Origin: Pseudohongiella sp. O18
GTDB taxonomy: Bacteria > Pseudomonadota > Gammaproteobacteria > Pseudomonadales > Pseudohongiellaceae
Assembly: GCF_021729085.1 (NCBI RefSeq)
Contig: NZ_JAJSAR010000001.1
Location: forward strand, 558,001 to 622,000
Direction: 5' to 3'
Length of the DNA: 64,000 nucleotides
Shown piece by piece: positions 37,398 to 45,037 of the stretch; the stretch's first letter is position 1, and the number at the start of each line of letters is the position of its first letter. The notes beneath the pieces are model-generated. The model had not been told where the DNA came from. It saw nothing but the letters and a program-made list of their open reading frames with translations, and made no database searches. Made by a program: the position numbers and the translations under genes.

Positions 37398-39401
37398 TTA
37401 CGGTTTGCCGCCCGAAACCACCTTGAGGTTGAGCTGGTCCTGCCGCGCACGACGCTGGGTAGCCTCATCATTCGCCGGCGCAAACAGGGTGTGCGGAATA
37501 CGCAGACCGTCCAGCAGGTAGCTGCCCTGGGATTCAGGCTTGAGGTCGGACAGCTGACGGGCAACGCACTCGCCCATCAGGATTGGTTGTGCCAGTTCAG
37601 CAGTCAGTTCCTGGATACGCAGCGTGATGGTCACCGTGTCACCCAGCAGTGTATGACTGCGGCGATGGGCCGGCCCGATGGAACCTACCAGAGCGGGGCC
37701 CTGTTCAATACCTATGCCCAGCGCCAGTGGTTCCAGACCTGCAGGTGGTGTTTGTGGCATGTCTTTATGGATGCTTTCCTGCATTTGCTTTGCAGCTGCC
37801 AGAGCGGCATGTGCAGCGCGCTCGTTCTGACCATCCCAGACCGCCAGGACGCTATCACCCTTGAACTCCTGAATGCGCCCACCATGGCGCGCAACAATCT
37901 CTGCAGATTTGCTGAAGAAGAAATGCAGAATAGCTGCTGATTCCTCTGGCGGACGCGCTTCGCCAAAAGCAGAGAAATTGCGAAGATCGGCGCTCAACAG
38001 TGTTACGTCGCAGCGACGTGCATTGATGCTCGAGCTGGGCAGACTGTAGGCGATTTCGCGAGCGATATCGCTGGGCAGGTAGCTGTTCAGGTTTCCAAAT
38101 ACGCGGGTACGTTCGACACGCACACGTGCCTGTTCCAGCAACAGCAGTGCACTGGCGGCAAGTATGCTGAACAGTGCAGGCGCAACCCAGCCCAACCAGA
38201 TTTCATAGGCTGCCAGCAATTGCCAGTGCAATGCCAATGCGATCACCGGCATCAGAACTGCCGCTGCGGGCAGGCCATAGGCCGCCATACGCTCGCGGGC
38301 ACTGGCCAGGCCATAAAGGGCAAGGGCAAACAGCACCGCCATCAGGCCCAGCAGCATGTCGGCGCTGCGAGGTGTGTAAGGCATTGTGGTATCCAGCAGG
38401 CTGCCAATCAGACGCGCCTGAAGTTCTACACCGGGTGTCGCGCCACTATATGGCGTGGGCACAATATCACCCATGCCAAACGCGGTACCGCCAATCAACA
38501 CCCAGGCGTTTTGCAGCATCCCGGCAGGGTAGTTACCGTTAATAACATCAATCGCTGAAATAGCCTGAAAATTTTCTGGACGGTCTTTGTATGAGATTCG
38601 CAGATTGCCGTCCTGGTCCAGAGGAATATCCAATCCAGGATAGGCATTCAGTCGCATGATCTGTTCGGGCGCCAGCCAGCTGTCACCCTGGGTGATAGAC
38701 GCCTGCCAGCTTCCAGCCGTTGTTGCCTGCAACAGTGCGCTAATCGCCAATGCTGGATAAGTCTGACCGTCAACGCAGATAACGGCAGGAACATTTCGAA
38801 CAGAGCCATCGCTGGCGACAATAGGTGCAATGTGGCCCTTTGGAAGACTGGCGAAGCCAGCGTGGTTGGCAACAAAGCTTCCTGTTTGTGTCGCTGTAGC
38901 ATCACAGGCGACCCCCTGCATCGGATGAGTCATCTGACCGGTCTGTACATCGGGCTGATTCTGTCCGGGTAGCACTGGCACCTGCGCCAATACAGCGCCC
39001 GGTGACGCCTGCAGCGCGGCAATCAATATGTCATCCCCCGAACGAGGTTCCGGGTAAACCACATCGTGTATCTGTAGCTGCACGCCAGCAGCATTCAGCG
39101 CACTGACCAGCCGCGCCATATCATCTCGGGCCCATGGCCACGGACCAATCTCGGCAATACTTCGCTCATCAATGGCGACAATCGTAATACGTTCTTCGAG
39201 CTGGTCGTCAGCCGACATTACCCAGCCCTGAGCACCGAGCCTTTCCTGGAGAATCTGCAAGGGTGCGGAAAACAGTGTCATCAGCAACAATGTCATTACT
39301 GCCGCAAGCGCCAGCATCAGCAGACGTCCACGCATGGGCATCAGCCGTGCGGCGACGTTGAGCGGGTTATAGACGGTTATCAGATGACGTAGCGTTTGCA
39401 T
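37398..39401 (-). CDS. CHASE2-domain class III adenylate/guanylate cyclase
   Basis: A 667-residue membrane sensor (from ATG 39401; GTG 39419 is another possible start). After one N-terminal membrane segment lies a periplasmic CHASE2 domain with VAIDERSIAEIGPWPWARDDM, then about three membrane segments and a C-terminal cyclase domain. Metal-binding aspartates are in LLSADLRNF (Asp472) and FKGDS (Asp516); Lys514 is the adenine-type residue. The family Asn in GDxVNxAxR is replaced by Thr591 (GDTVTITLR), while the Arg595 remains. It may make cAMP, or may have lost activity. It overlaps or abuts the end of fecR and lies 95 bases before the barrel gene. Confidence 0.85.
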   Translation of the reverse strand: MQTLRHLITVYNPLNVAARLMPMRGRLLMLALAAVMTLLLMTLFSAPLQILQERLGAQGWVMSADDQLEERITIVAIDERSIAEIGPWPWARDDMARLVSALNAAGVQLQIHDVVYPEPRSGDDILIAALQASPGAVLAQVPVLPGQNQPDVQTGQMTHPMQGVACDATATQTGSFVANHAGFASLPKGHIAPIVASDGSVRNVPAVICVDGQTYPALAISALLQATTAGSWQASITQGDSWLAPEQIMRLNAYPGLDIPLDQDGNLRISYKDRPENFQAISAIDVINGNYPAGMLQNAWVLIGGTAFGMGDIVPTPYSGATPGVELQARLIGSLLDTTMPYTPRSADMLLGLMAVLFALALYGLASARERMAAYGLPAAAVLMPVIALALHWQLLAAYEIWLGWVAPALFSILAASALLLLEQARVRVERTRVFGNLNSYLPSDIAREIAYSLPSSSINARRCDVTLLSADLRNFSAFGEARPPEESAAILHFFFSKSAEIVARHGGRIQEFKGDSVLAVWDGQNERAAHAALAAAKQMQESIHKDMPQTPPAGLEPLALGIGIEQGPALVGSIGPAHRRSHTLLGDTVTITLRIQELTAELAQPILMGECVARQLSDLKPESQGSYLLDGLRIPHTLFAPANDEATQRRARQDQLNLKVVSGGKP

Positions 39402-39403
39402 GA

Positions 39404-40849
39404 TCAGCGTTTGTTCCACAAGGTCAGCCCGTGGATACCACCGGTTTGCAATTGCTGTTCGAAAAAGTAACTGGCCTCTTTGCCATCCAGACTGACAGCT
39501 CCCGCCATGGTAGCGGGCTCCGGGCCTGTCCGGTTGTGGAAGATGCCTGTCTCACTGATGAGGCCATTGGCCACAAAGTCCACACTGCCTGTGAGGCTGT
39601 GCTTCATGTTCAGCTCAGTCGAAAACTGACGGGTATTGAAGTCAATGTCGAACTTGCCACCCGTTACAGCCATCGCCACTATTCCAGTGCCGGAGTTGTA
39701 ATAGGCCTGAGCGCTGCTTAGCTCAAAGCTCACCGGACCCAGCCCGGCATCTACGCGGTCGCGCCCGTTACTGTCACGGAAAAGTCGATACTCGCCGAGG
39801 CCGACCATCCAGTCACGACCTTCCTGGGCAAGTTCAAACGGGGCAGTAATGCGCTCAAGGTCGCCCTTGCCACTTCCGTAGCGCCCCCAGATCAGGTTGT
39901 TCTGTTTCAGTTGCTCGGTGGCAATCGCGACAGCAGGCGTGAAATTGGTATCGGCAACTGTGGGTGGCGTCACCGGAGGAGTAACTGGTGGCGTTGTCGG
40001 CTTTGCCACATTGGCAACTTCCTGCTTGACTCGCTGTGAGGTCACGTTTTCCAGGTAAACTTCGGTGCCGGCGGTCTTGTCATCGGCATTGGCTTCGGAC
40101 GCCGCAATGGCCTGACTCACTTCTTCCCGCATCATGCCGGGCTCTCGCTCGACAGTTGCTGGCATGATTTGCGGGGCGGTCGTACTGCCATCCAGCTCCA
40201 GCATCTGCATTGAAGTGCCAGTCAGCTCGACTGCATTCGCCAGACAGGGTCCAAAAGCATCCGCGGTGCAATCCGCGGAAAATGGCGCCATCACAATGGT
40301 ACCTTCGTTAACCTGCGCCCGAACCGCAACACTGGACGCGTTCACAACAAAGTCTGTGCCGCGCACACCAATGGCAGCGATGGGCGTATTCAGGCGGAAA
40401 CGCTCTCGGGCAGCTGTGGCCCCATGACCGGATATGGATCGGGTGACACCTTCCTCCAGATTCAGTTTGATACTGGAGCTGGCCGGCTGATCAGGGTTGT
40501 AATCGTAACGCACAATTTCCAGCCGGCTGTCAGGCCTTACGCTCACCAGTGCCTGATCGACAAAGCGGATGTGCACATGCCCATTGGCAGCCGTGTGGAT
40601 ACGGTCACTTGCCACGATAATTGACCCTGGCACAGCAGCTGAGCGACGGCCGTCGGCGTGCTCAATATAGGCGTTTCCCAGCACCAGGCTGACTTCACCC
40701 ACCGGCTCGACTGTCTCCAGCTGGGCATGGGCAAGTGTCGATCCGGCAGCCAAAGCAGTGGTCATCGTGACCGCCACTGCGAGCGTTCTGGCTCGCAATG
40801 TCAGAGATGTCATCATTCTGTAAACTGGCTGTGGTGTCATAGTGCTCAA
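39404..40849 (-). CDS. FecR-domain exported protein
   Basis: A 481-residue exported protein. The signal peptide is cut near AHAQ (about residue 43). The FecR domain (about 55-170) has GNAYIEHADGRR, HIRFVDQALVSVRP and the typical NTPIAAIGVRGTDFVV. A Pro-rich linker (PTTPPVTPPVTPPT) leads to a C-terminal domain with LERITAPFELAQEGRDWMVGLGEYR. TTG 40849 is chosen because AGGAG lies seven bases upstream; ATG 40840 has poorer spacing. Stand-alone FecR proteins with CHASE2 cyclases are a recurring pair, but their role is not known. It is divergent from the CRP-type regulator. Confidence 0.8.
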   Translation of the reverse strand: MSTMTPQPVYRMMTSLTLRARTLAVAVTMTTALAAGSTLAHAQLETVEPVGEVSLVLGNAYIEHADGRRSAAVPGSIIVASDRIHTAANGHVHIRFVDQALVSVRPDSRLEIVRYDYNPDQPASSSIKLNLEEGVTRSISGHGATAARERFRLNTPIAAIGVRGTDFVVNASSVAVRAQVNEGTIVMAPFSADCTADAFGPCLANAVELTGTSMQMLELDGSTTAPQIMPATVEREPGMMREEVSQAIAASEANADDKTAGTEVYLENVTSQRVKQEVANVAKPTTPPVTPPVTPPTVADTNFTPAVAIATEQLKQNNLIWGRYGSGKGDLERITAPFELAQEGRDWMVGLGEYRLFRDSNGRDRVDAGLGPVSFELSSAQAYYNSGTGIVAMAVTGGKFDIDFNTRQFSTELNMKHSLTGSVDFVANGLISETGIFHNRTGPEPATMAGAVSLDGKEASYFFEQQLQTGGIHGLTLWNKR

Positions 40850-40919
40850 TTTTGAACTCCTGGATCCAGAGTCTGGTCCATCATTAGCACAAAGCTTATC
40901 TCAAGCGGCCGTCCCGGTA

Positions 40920-40935
40920 AGTGACCGCAGTCACA
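40920..40935. promoter_or_regulatory. CRP-type operator between fecR and the regulator gene
   Basis: AGTGACCGCAGTCACA carries the dyad GTGAC-N4-GTCAC. It matches the RTX-gene operator (35660-35675) at 14 of 16 bases, including most of the spacer. Its centre is about 45 bases before the estimated plus-strand start and about 41 before a possible fecR start. Confidence 0.75.
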
Positions 40936-40938
40936 CGT

Positions 40939-40966
40939 TTGCTATTCCAACATGCCTTACTATAAT
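40939..40966 (+). promoter_or_regulatory. Promoter of the CRP/FNR-family regulator
   Basis: TTGCTA (40939-40944) and a perfect TATAAT (40961-40966), 16 bases apart. Transcription would start near 40973, leaving a 55-base leader to ATG 41028. The operator at 40920-40935 lies just upstream. Confidence 0.65.
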
Positions 40967-41027
40967 GGCCCGGCAGCGCTGTCCAAAGGAATGTCAACAA
41001 CCAGCGCACCATACCGGAATTTTTCGC

Positions 41028-41729
41028 ATGCTGGTTACACCTGAGCTTCTCGGCACATTTCCCAGCTTAAAGCCGTTACCTTTGCCGCTGTTGCAGCAGC
41101 TTGCACAGCAGTCAACGGTTCAGCGTTTTGCCCGTCGCGGCGTTGTACTCAAAGCTGGTGTACGCGAGGAGTCGGTGTGCTTTTTGTTTGAAGGTCGCTT
41201 ACAGGGCGTAGATTTTACCATTGATGGGCGCGAAGTGGGTCTGTACTTCGTGGAACCCGGTGACTTTTGCGGTGAGCTGGGCATGTTTGACGATGGCCCA
41301 CAGCCTGAACACGTCATTGCACTGACATCAGCGATGGTTGTGTTTGTGCCTCTGGCCAGCCTGCGACAGGTAACCCGTGAGCACGCTGTGCTGTTGCAGC
41401 GCATGGGGGAGCGTCTGGCAGCGCGGGTTCGTCAGATGACCAGGCAGCGATCATTGCTGGGTCTGCCTAACGTCGGCCAGCGCGTTTGCTGCCAATTGTG
41501 GATGCTGATTCCTGAATCCGGTCGCAGCGAAGGCAATCAGACGATTATCAGAAACCCGCCGACTCACATGGAGATAGCCATCATGTTGAGCCTGAGCCGG
41601 GAAAGTGTCAGCCGCGTGTTTCAGTTGCTGCAGGCACGTGAAATTGTCAAACGCGACGGACCAGGCGCTCTGATTGTGCACGATCTGGTGACTCTGCAAA
41701 GACTGGCAGAAGGCGCAGAAGAGCTGTAA
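41028..41729 (+). CDS. CRP/FNR-family transcriptional regulator
   Basis: A 233-residue protein. The N-terminal cyclic-nucleotide-binding fold has FEGRLQGVDFTIDGREVGLYFVEPGDFCGELGMF broken over residues 54-87, and keeps Glu83 of the GEL motif. The Arg-Ser that holds the cAMP phosphate in CRP is replaced by Pro93-Glu94. The HTH recognition helix is SRESVSRVFQLL, which keeps the R-E-x-x-x-R pattern that reads TGTGA in CRP. The frame is open to 40842 but that part overlaps fecR and the promoter. The ligand is unknown. Confidence 0.87.
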   Translation: MLVTPELLGTFPSLKPLPLPLLQQLAQQSTVQRFARRGVVLKAGVREESVCFLFEGRLQGVDFTIDGREVGLYFVEPGDFCGELGMFDDGPQPEHVIALTSAMVVFVPLASLRQVTREHAVLLQRMGERLAARVRQMTRQRSLLGLPNVGQRVCCQLWMLIPESGRSEGNQTIIRNPPTHMEIAIMLSLSRESVSRVFQLLQAREIVKRDGPGALIVHDLVTLQRLAEGAEEL

Positions 41730-41770
41730 GGCGCTGGTTCTCGTGAAAATAGTCGCTGAGGCGGCCATGA

Positions 41771-41822
41771 TATAATCGCCGCGAATACGCTGCGGGGGTT
41801 GAAACAAGCAATGTTTCACCCC
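41771..41822 (+). promoter_or_regulatory. -10 box and leader hairpin of the type I secretion operon
   Basis: TATAAT at 41771-41776 is followed, in the likely leader, by a hairpin: GGGG (41795-41798) and TGAAAC (41800-41805) pair with GTTTCA-CCCC (41813-41822), with one bulged T. No T-run follows, so it is a leader structure rather than a terminator. No -35 box is clear. Confidence 0.5.
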
Positions 41823-41876
41823 ACCTAGTCTATTCGCACCCAACGGACACCATGCACTGACGGCAAGCATCTCTTA

Positions 41877-43595
41877 ATGGACACATCGAAAAAAACAAAC
41901 ACTTACAAAGAATTAAACGAATCGCTGAAGAGCATTCGTCACTACTTCATTTATGCCGGCTTATTCAGCGCCGCCGTCAACATACTGATGCTGACACCCA
42001 TCATCTACATGTTGCAGGTGTACGATCGGGTGATTTCCAGTGGCAGCGTATCGACGCTGACCATGCTCACTTTGCTCATGGTGGGTCTGATGCTGGCTAT
42101 GGGCGGTTTCGAGTGGGTACGATCCATGATTCTGATCGCCGCCAGCAACCGGATCGAACAGCAGCTGAGACGACGCGTATTCAACGCGTCTTTTACTCAC
42201 GCGCTGCTTAGCGGTTCAGGCGCCAGCGGCGGCCAACCCCTGAACGACCTGTCCAGTTTAAGGCAGTTTTTGACTGGTAACGGCCTGTTCGCGTTTTTTG
42301 ATGCACCGTGGTTCCCAATCTATGTCGCTTTGATGTTCGTCTTCCATCCGCTCTTTGGAGTGGTGGCCATCCTGGCCGGTATCGTCATGGTGCTGCTTGC
42401 CTGGATCAACGAAGCTGTAACAACACGCAAGCTGAAGGATGCCAATACCAAAGCTAACCGGGTGAACAATCAGGTCAATGGCAGCCTGCGCAATGCCGAA
42501 GTCATCGCCGCCATGGGTATGACAGATGACATCAGACGTCAGCAGGAAAAGCAGTCAAACGAAGTTCTGGTATTGCAAACCGACGCCAGTCGTTCTGCGG
42601 GCGCGCTGACCAGTATCTCCAAGTCTTTCCGGCTGATTGTGCAGTCCCTGATTCTGGGCCTTGGTGCCTGGCTGGCGCTGCGCCAGGAAATCTCGCCCGG
42701 TATGATGATTGCCGGTTCGCTGTTGCTCGGTCGCGCACTGGCTCCCATCGACATGCTGGTTTCCACATGGAAGGGATTTTCAGTGGCTCGCGCCCAGTAC
42801 GAACGTCTTGGGCAGCTGCTGGAGAGGATTCCTCCCGAGGCAGAGCACATGCCGTTGCCGCCACCGCAGGGCGACCTGTCTCTTGAGCAGGTCACTGTTG
42901 CGCCGCCGGGCACACGAGTCCCTGTTGTCCGCGGCGTTACGCTGCAGTTGGCGGCTGGTGAGGCTCTGGGCATTGTAGGTCCCAGCGCGTCTGGCAAATC
43001 AACGCTGGCACGAGCGGTTCTGGGTATCTGGCCGGTCATGGCGGGCAAGGTAAGGCTGGACGGCGCTGACATCGCTGGCTGGGATCGCGGCCTGCTTGGT
43101 CCTCATATAGGTTATCTGCCACAGGATATCGAGCTGTTTGACGGCAGCATATCCGACAATATCTGTCGATTCGGTGAAGCCGATGCCGAGCGCATCGTGG
43201 AGGCTGCCAGACTGGCCGGCGTTCATGAGCTGATTCTGCGCCTACCGGATGGTTACGACACAGTTATTGGCGGATCCAGCGGCGGCCTGTCGGGCGGACA
43301 GCGACAGCGAATAGGTCTGGCACGCGCAGTTTATGGCAATCCCCGATTACTGGTGCTTGACGAGCCCAACTCCAATCTGGACGACCAGGGCGAGAAAGAG
43401 CTGGTTTCTGCCATTCAGCGCATCAAGGCTGGCGGTTGCACAATTATTGTCATATCACACCGCACCATGGTCCTGCATAGCATGGACAAGCTGCTGGTGA
43501 TGAAAGAGGGGGCTGCTCTGAGCTTCGGTCCCAAAGACGAGGTGCTTGCCAGCCTGATGGGACAATCGGAACAGCGCCGGGCCGGTAATGCCTGA
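41877..43595 (+). CDS. Type I secretion ABC transporter (permease-ATPase)
   Basis: Inner-membrane exporter of 572 residues, PrtD/HasD type without an N-terminal peptidase domain. The N-terminal half has about six membrane segments (HYFIYAGLFSAAVNILMLTP and others). The ATPase half has Walker A GPSASGKSTLARA, the Q-loop YLPQDIELFDGSI, signature LSGGQRQRIGLARA and Walker B LLVLDEPNSNLD. The first gene of the ABC-HlyD-TolC run, it is the probable exporter of the RTX protein, about 6 kb away on the other strand. Confidence 0.95.
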   Translation: MDTSKKTNTYKELNESLKSIRHYFIYAGLFSAAVNILMLTPIIYMLQVYDRVISSGSVSTLTMLTLLMVGLMLAMGGFEWVRSMILIAASNRIEQQLRRRVFNASFTHALLSGSGASGGQPLNDLSSLRQFLTGNGLFAFFDAPWFPIYVALMFVFHPLFGVVAILAGIVMVLLAWINEAVTTRKLKDANTKANRVNNQVNGSLRNAEVIAAMGMTDDIRRQQEKQSNEVLVLQTDASRSAGALTSISKSFRLIVQSLILGLGAWLALRQEISPGMMIAGSLLLGRALAPIDMLVSTWKGFSVARAQYERLGQLLERIPPEAEHMPLPPPQGDLSLEQVTVAPPGTRVPVVRGVTLQLAAGEALGIVGPSASGKSTLARAVLGIWPVMAGKVRLDGADIAGWDRGLLGPHIGYLPQDIELFDGSISDNICRFGEADAERIVEAARLAGVHELILRLPDGYDTVIGGSSGGLSGGQRQRIGLARAVYGNPRLLVLDEPNSNLDDQGEKELVSAIQRIKAGGCTIIVISHRTMVLHSMDKLLVMKEGAALSFGPKDEVLASLMGQSEQRRAGNA

Positions 43596-43713
43596 TCGGT
43601 AGTTCACGTTAGAAAACCTGACGCCCAGGCGATAACAGGCATCAAATACGACAGCAGCAACTGTCGAACGAAATATCATCCAGGAGATTTGTCTGGGCAC
43701 CGCCCAGCAGAGA

Positions 43714-45030
43714 GTGAACGTGGAAAAGCAGACTACTGATAACGATTTTCAGATTGACACCAGCATGGATGCGCCACGGCGTATTGGCTTACTGATATTC
43801 TTTTTGGTGTTCGGAGTATTTGGCCTGTGGGCTGCCTTTGCACCACTGGACGGCGCCGCCCATGCTACCGGTCATGTAACGGTGCGCTCCAACAAGCAGC
43901 TGGTGCAACATCTTGAAGGCGGCATCGTCGCAGACATCCTGGCGCGCAACGGTGATGTTGTCGAGGCCGGCGAACCCCTGCTGGTTCTGGATGACACACA
44001 ATCCCGTGCACAGCTGCAGATTGCCAACTCCCAGTATGTGGCCCTCAAGGCACTTGAGGCTCGTCTGATCGCTGAGCGCGACGAACTTGATGCCATTCAG
44101 TTCCCTGCAGAACTCTCATCTCTTGATGCCAATGCACAAGCAGAGATGCTGTCCCAGACCCAGATTTTTCGGACGCGTAAAGCCTCTCTGGAAGGAAGCA
44201 TTGAGGTTCTGGAGCAACGTATTGAGCAATTGCAGTCGCAATTGCGTGGACTGCGCGCTTTGCAGGAAAGCAAACAGGACCTGGCTGATTCTTTCGATGA
44301 AGAGCTGAACGATGTACGGGCTCTGCTTGAAGAAGGTTTTGCCGACAAGAACCGCCTTCGCGAACTGGAACGCAACGCGGCGCAGTTGCGCGGAGAGGCT
44401 GCCGAGCTGACGGCAAACATTTCGTCAGCAGAAATTCAGATAGGTGAGACACGTCTGGAAATCCTGCAGCAACGTCGTCAATTCCAGAATGAAGTAGCCA
44501 ATCAGCTGGCGGAGACTCAGACGAATCTAAAAGACGTAACCGAACGCATCGGAGCATTGCGCGATGTCGTCAACCGTACCGTTATAAAGGCGCCTGTAAC
44601 CGGAATCGTCAATGGCCTGCAGGTTCATACTATTGGTGGGGTCATCCCACCGCGTACCGAAATTGCTGATATCGTTCCGCAGTCCGATGAGCTGATCGTT
44701 GAGGCACAGGTCTCACCGATTGACATTGATCGTGTCGACATAGGCCAGGAAGCTACCATTCGATTCTCCAGCTTCAGCAGTTCGGTACCCAATATTTTTG
44801 GCCGGGTGATCCATATTTCCGCTGACAGCTTTACTGACCAGCGCACTGGGATGACGTATTACACTGCTCGTATCGAGGTCACACCAGAAGGCTTGCAAGA
44901 CCTGGGCGACCTGACGCTAATTCCCGGCATGCCTGCAGAAGTGTTTATTGCCACCGGCTCCAGAACCTTCCTGCAGTATCTGACCAAACCCATCACCAAT
45001 GCGCTGGCGCGCAGCTTCATAGAAGATTGA
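43714..45030 (+). CDS. HlyD-family type I secretion adaptor
   Basis: Membrane fusion protein of 438 residues, linking the inner-membrane ATPase to the outer-membrane channel. One N-terminal membrane segment (LLIFFLVFGVFGLWAAFAPLDG) is followed by a lipoyl-type domain (VQHLEGGIVADILARNGDVVEAGEPL split in two), a long coiled coil of about residues 100-280, and the returning lipoyl half VIKAPVTGIVNGLQVHTIGG. The C-terminal beta region has GMTYYTARIEV. The start is GTG 43714, with AGGAG 27 bases upstream and a hairpin in between (see findings). TolC follows after only seven bases. Confidence 0.95.
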   Translation: MNVEKQTTDNDFQIDTSMDAPRRIGLLIFFLVFGVFGLWAAFAPLDGAAHATGHVTVRSNKQLVQHLEGGIVADILARNGDVVEAGEPLLVLDDTQSRAQLQIANSQYVALKALEARLIAERDELDAIQFPAELSSLDANAQAEMLSQTQIFRTRKASLEGSIEVLEQRIEQLQSQLRGLRALQESKQDLADSFDEELNDVRALLEEGFADKNRLRELERNAAQLRGEAAELTANISSAEIQIGETRLEILQQRRQFQNEVANQLAETQTNLKDVTERIGALRDVVNRTVIKAPVTGIVNGLQVHTIGGVIPPRTEIADIVPQSDELIVEAQVSPIDIDRVDIGQEATIRFSSFSSSVPNIFGRVIHISADSFTDQRTGMTYYTARIEVTPEGLQDLGDLTLIPGMPAEVFIATGSRTFLQYLTKPITNALARSFIED

Positions 45031-45037
45031 TTGGCAT

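Noticed and set aside
41742-41757. Third CRP-type site before the secretion operon (CGTGA-N6-TCGCT)
   Set aside because: Only the left half is a fair match, and its centre would be about -33 from the likely start. It is much weaker than the two clear sites.
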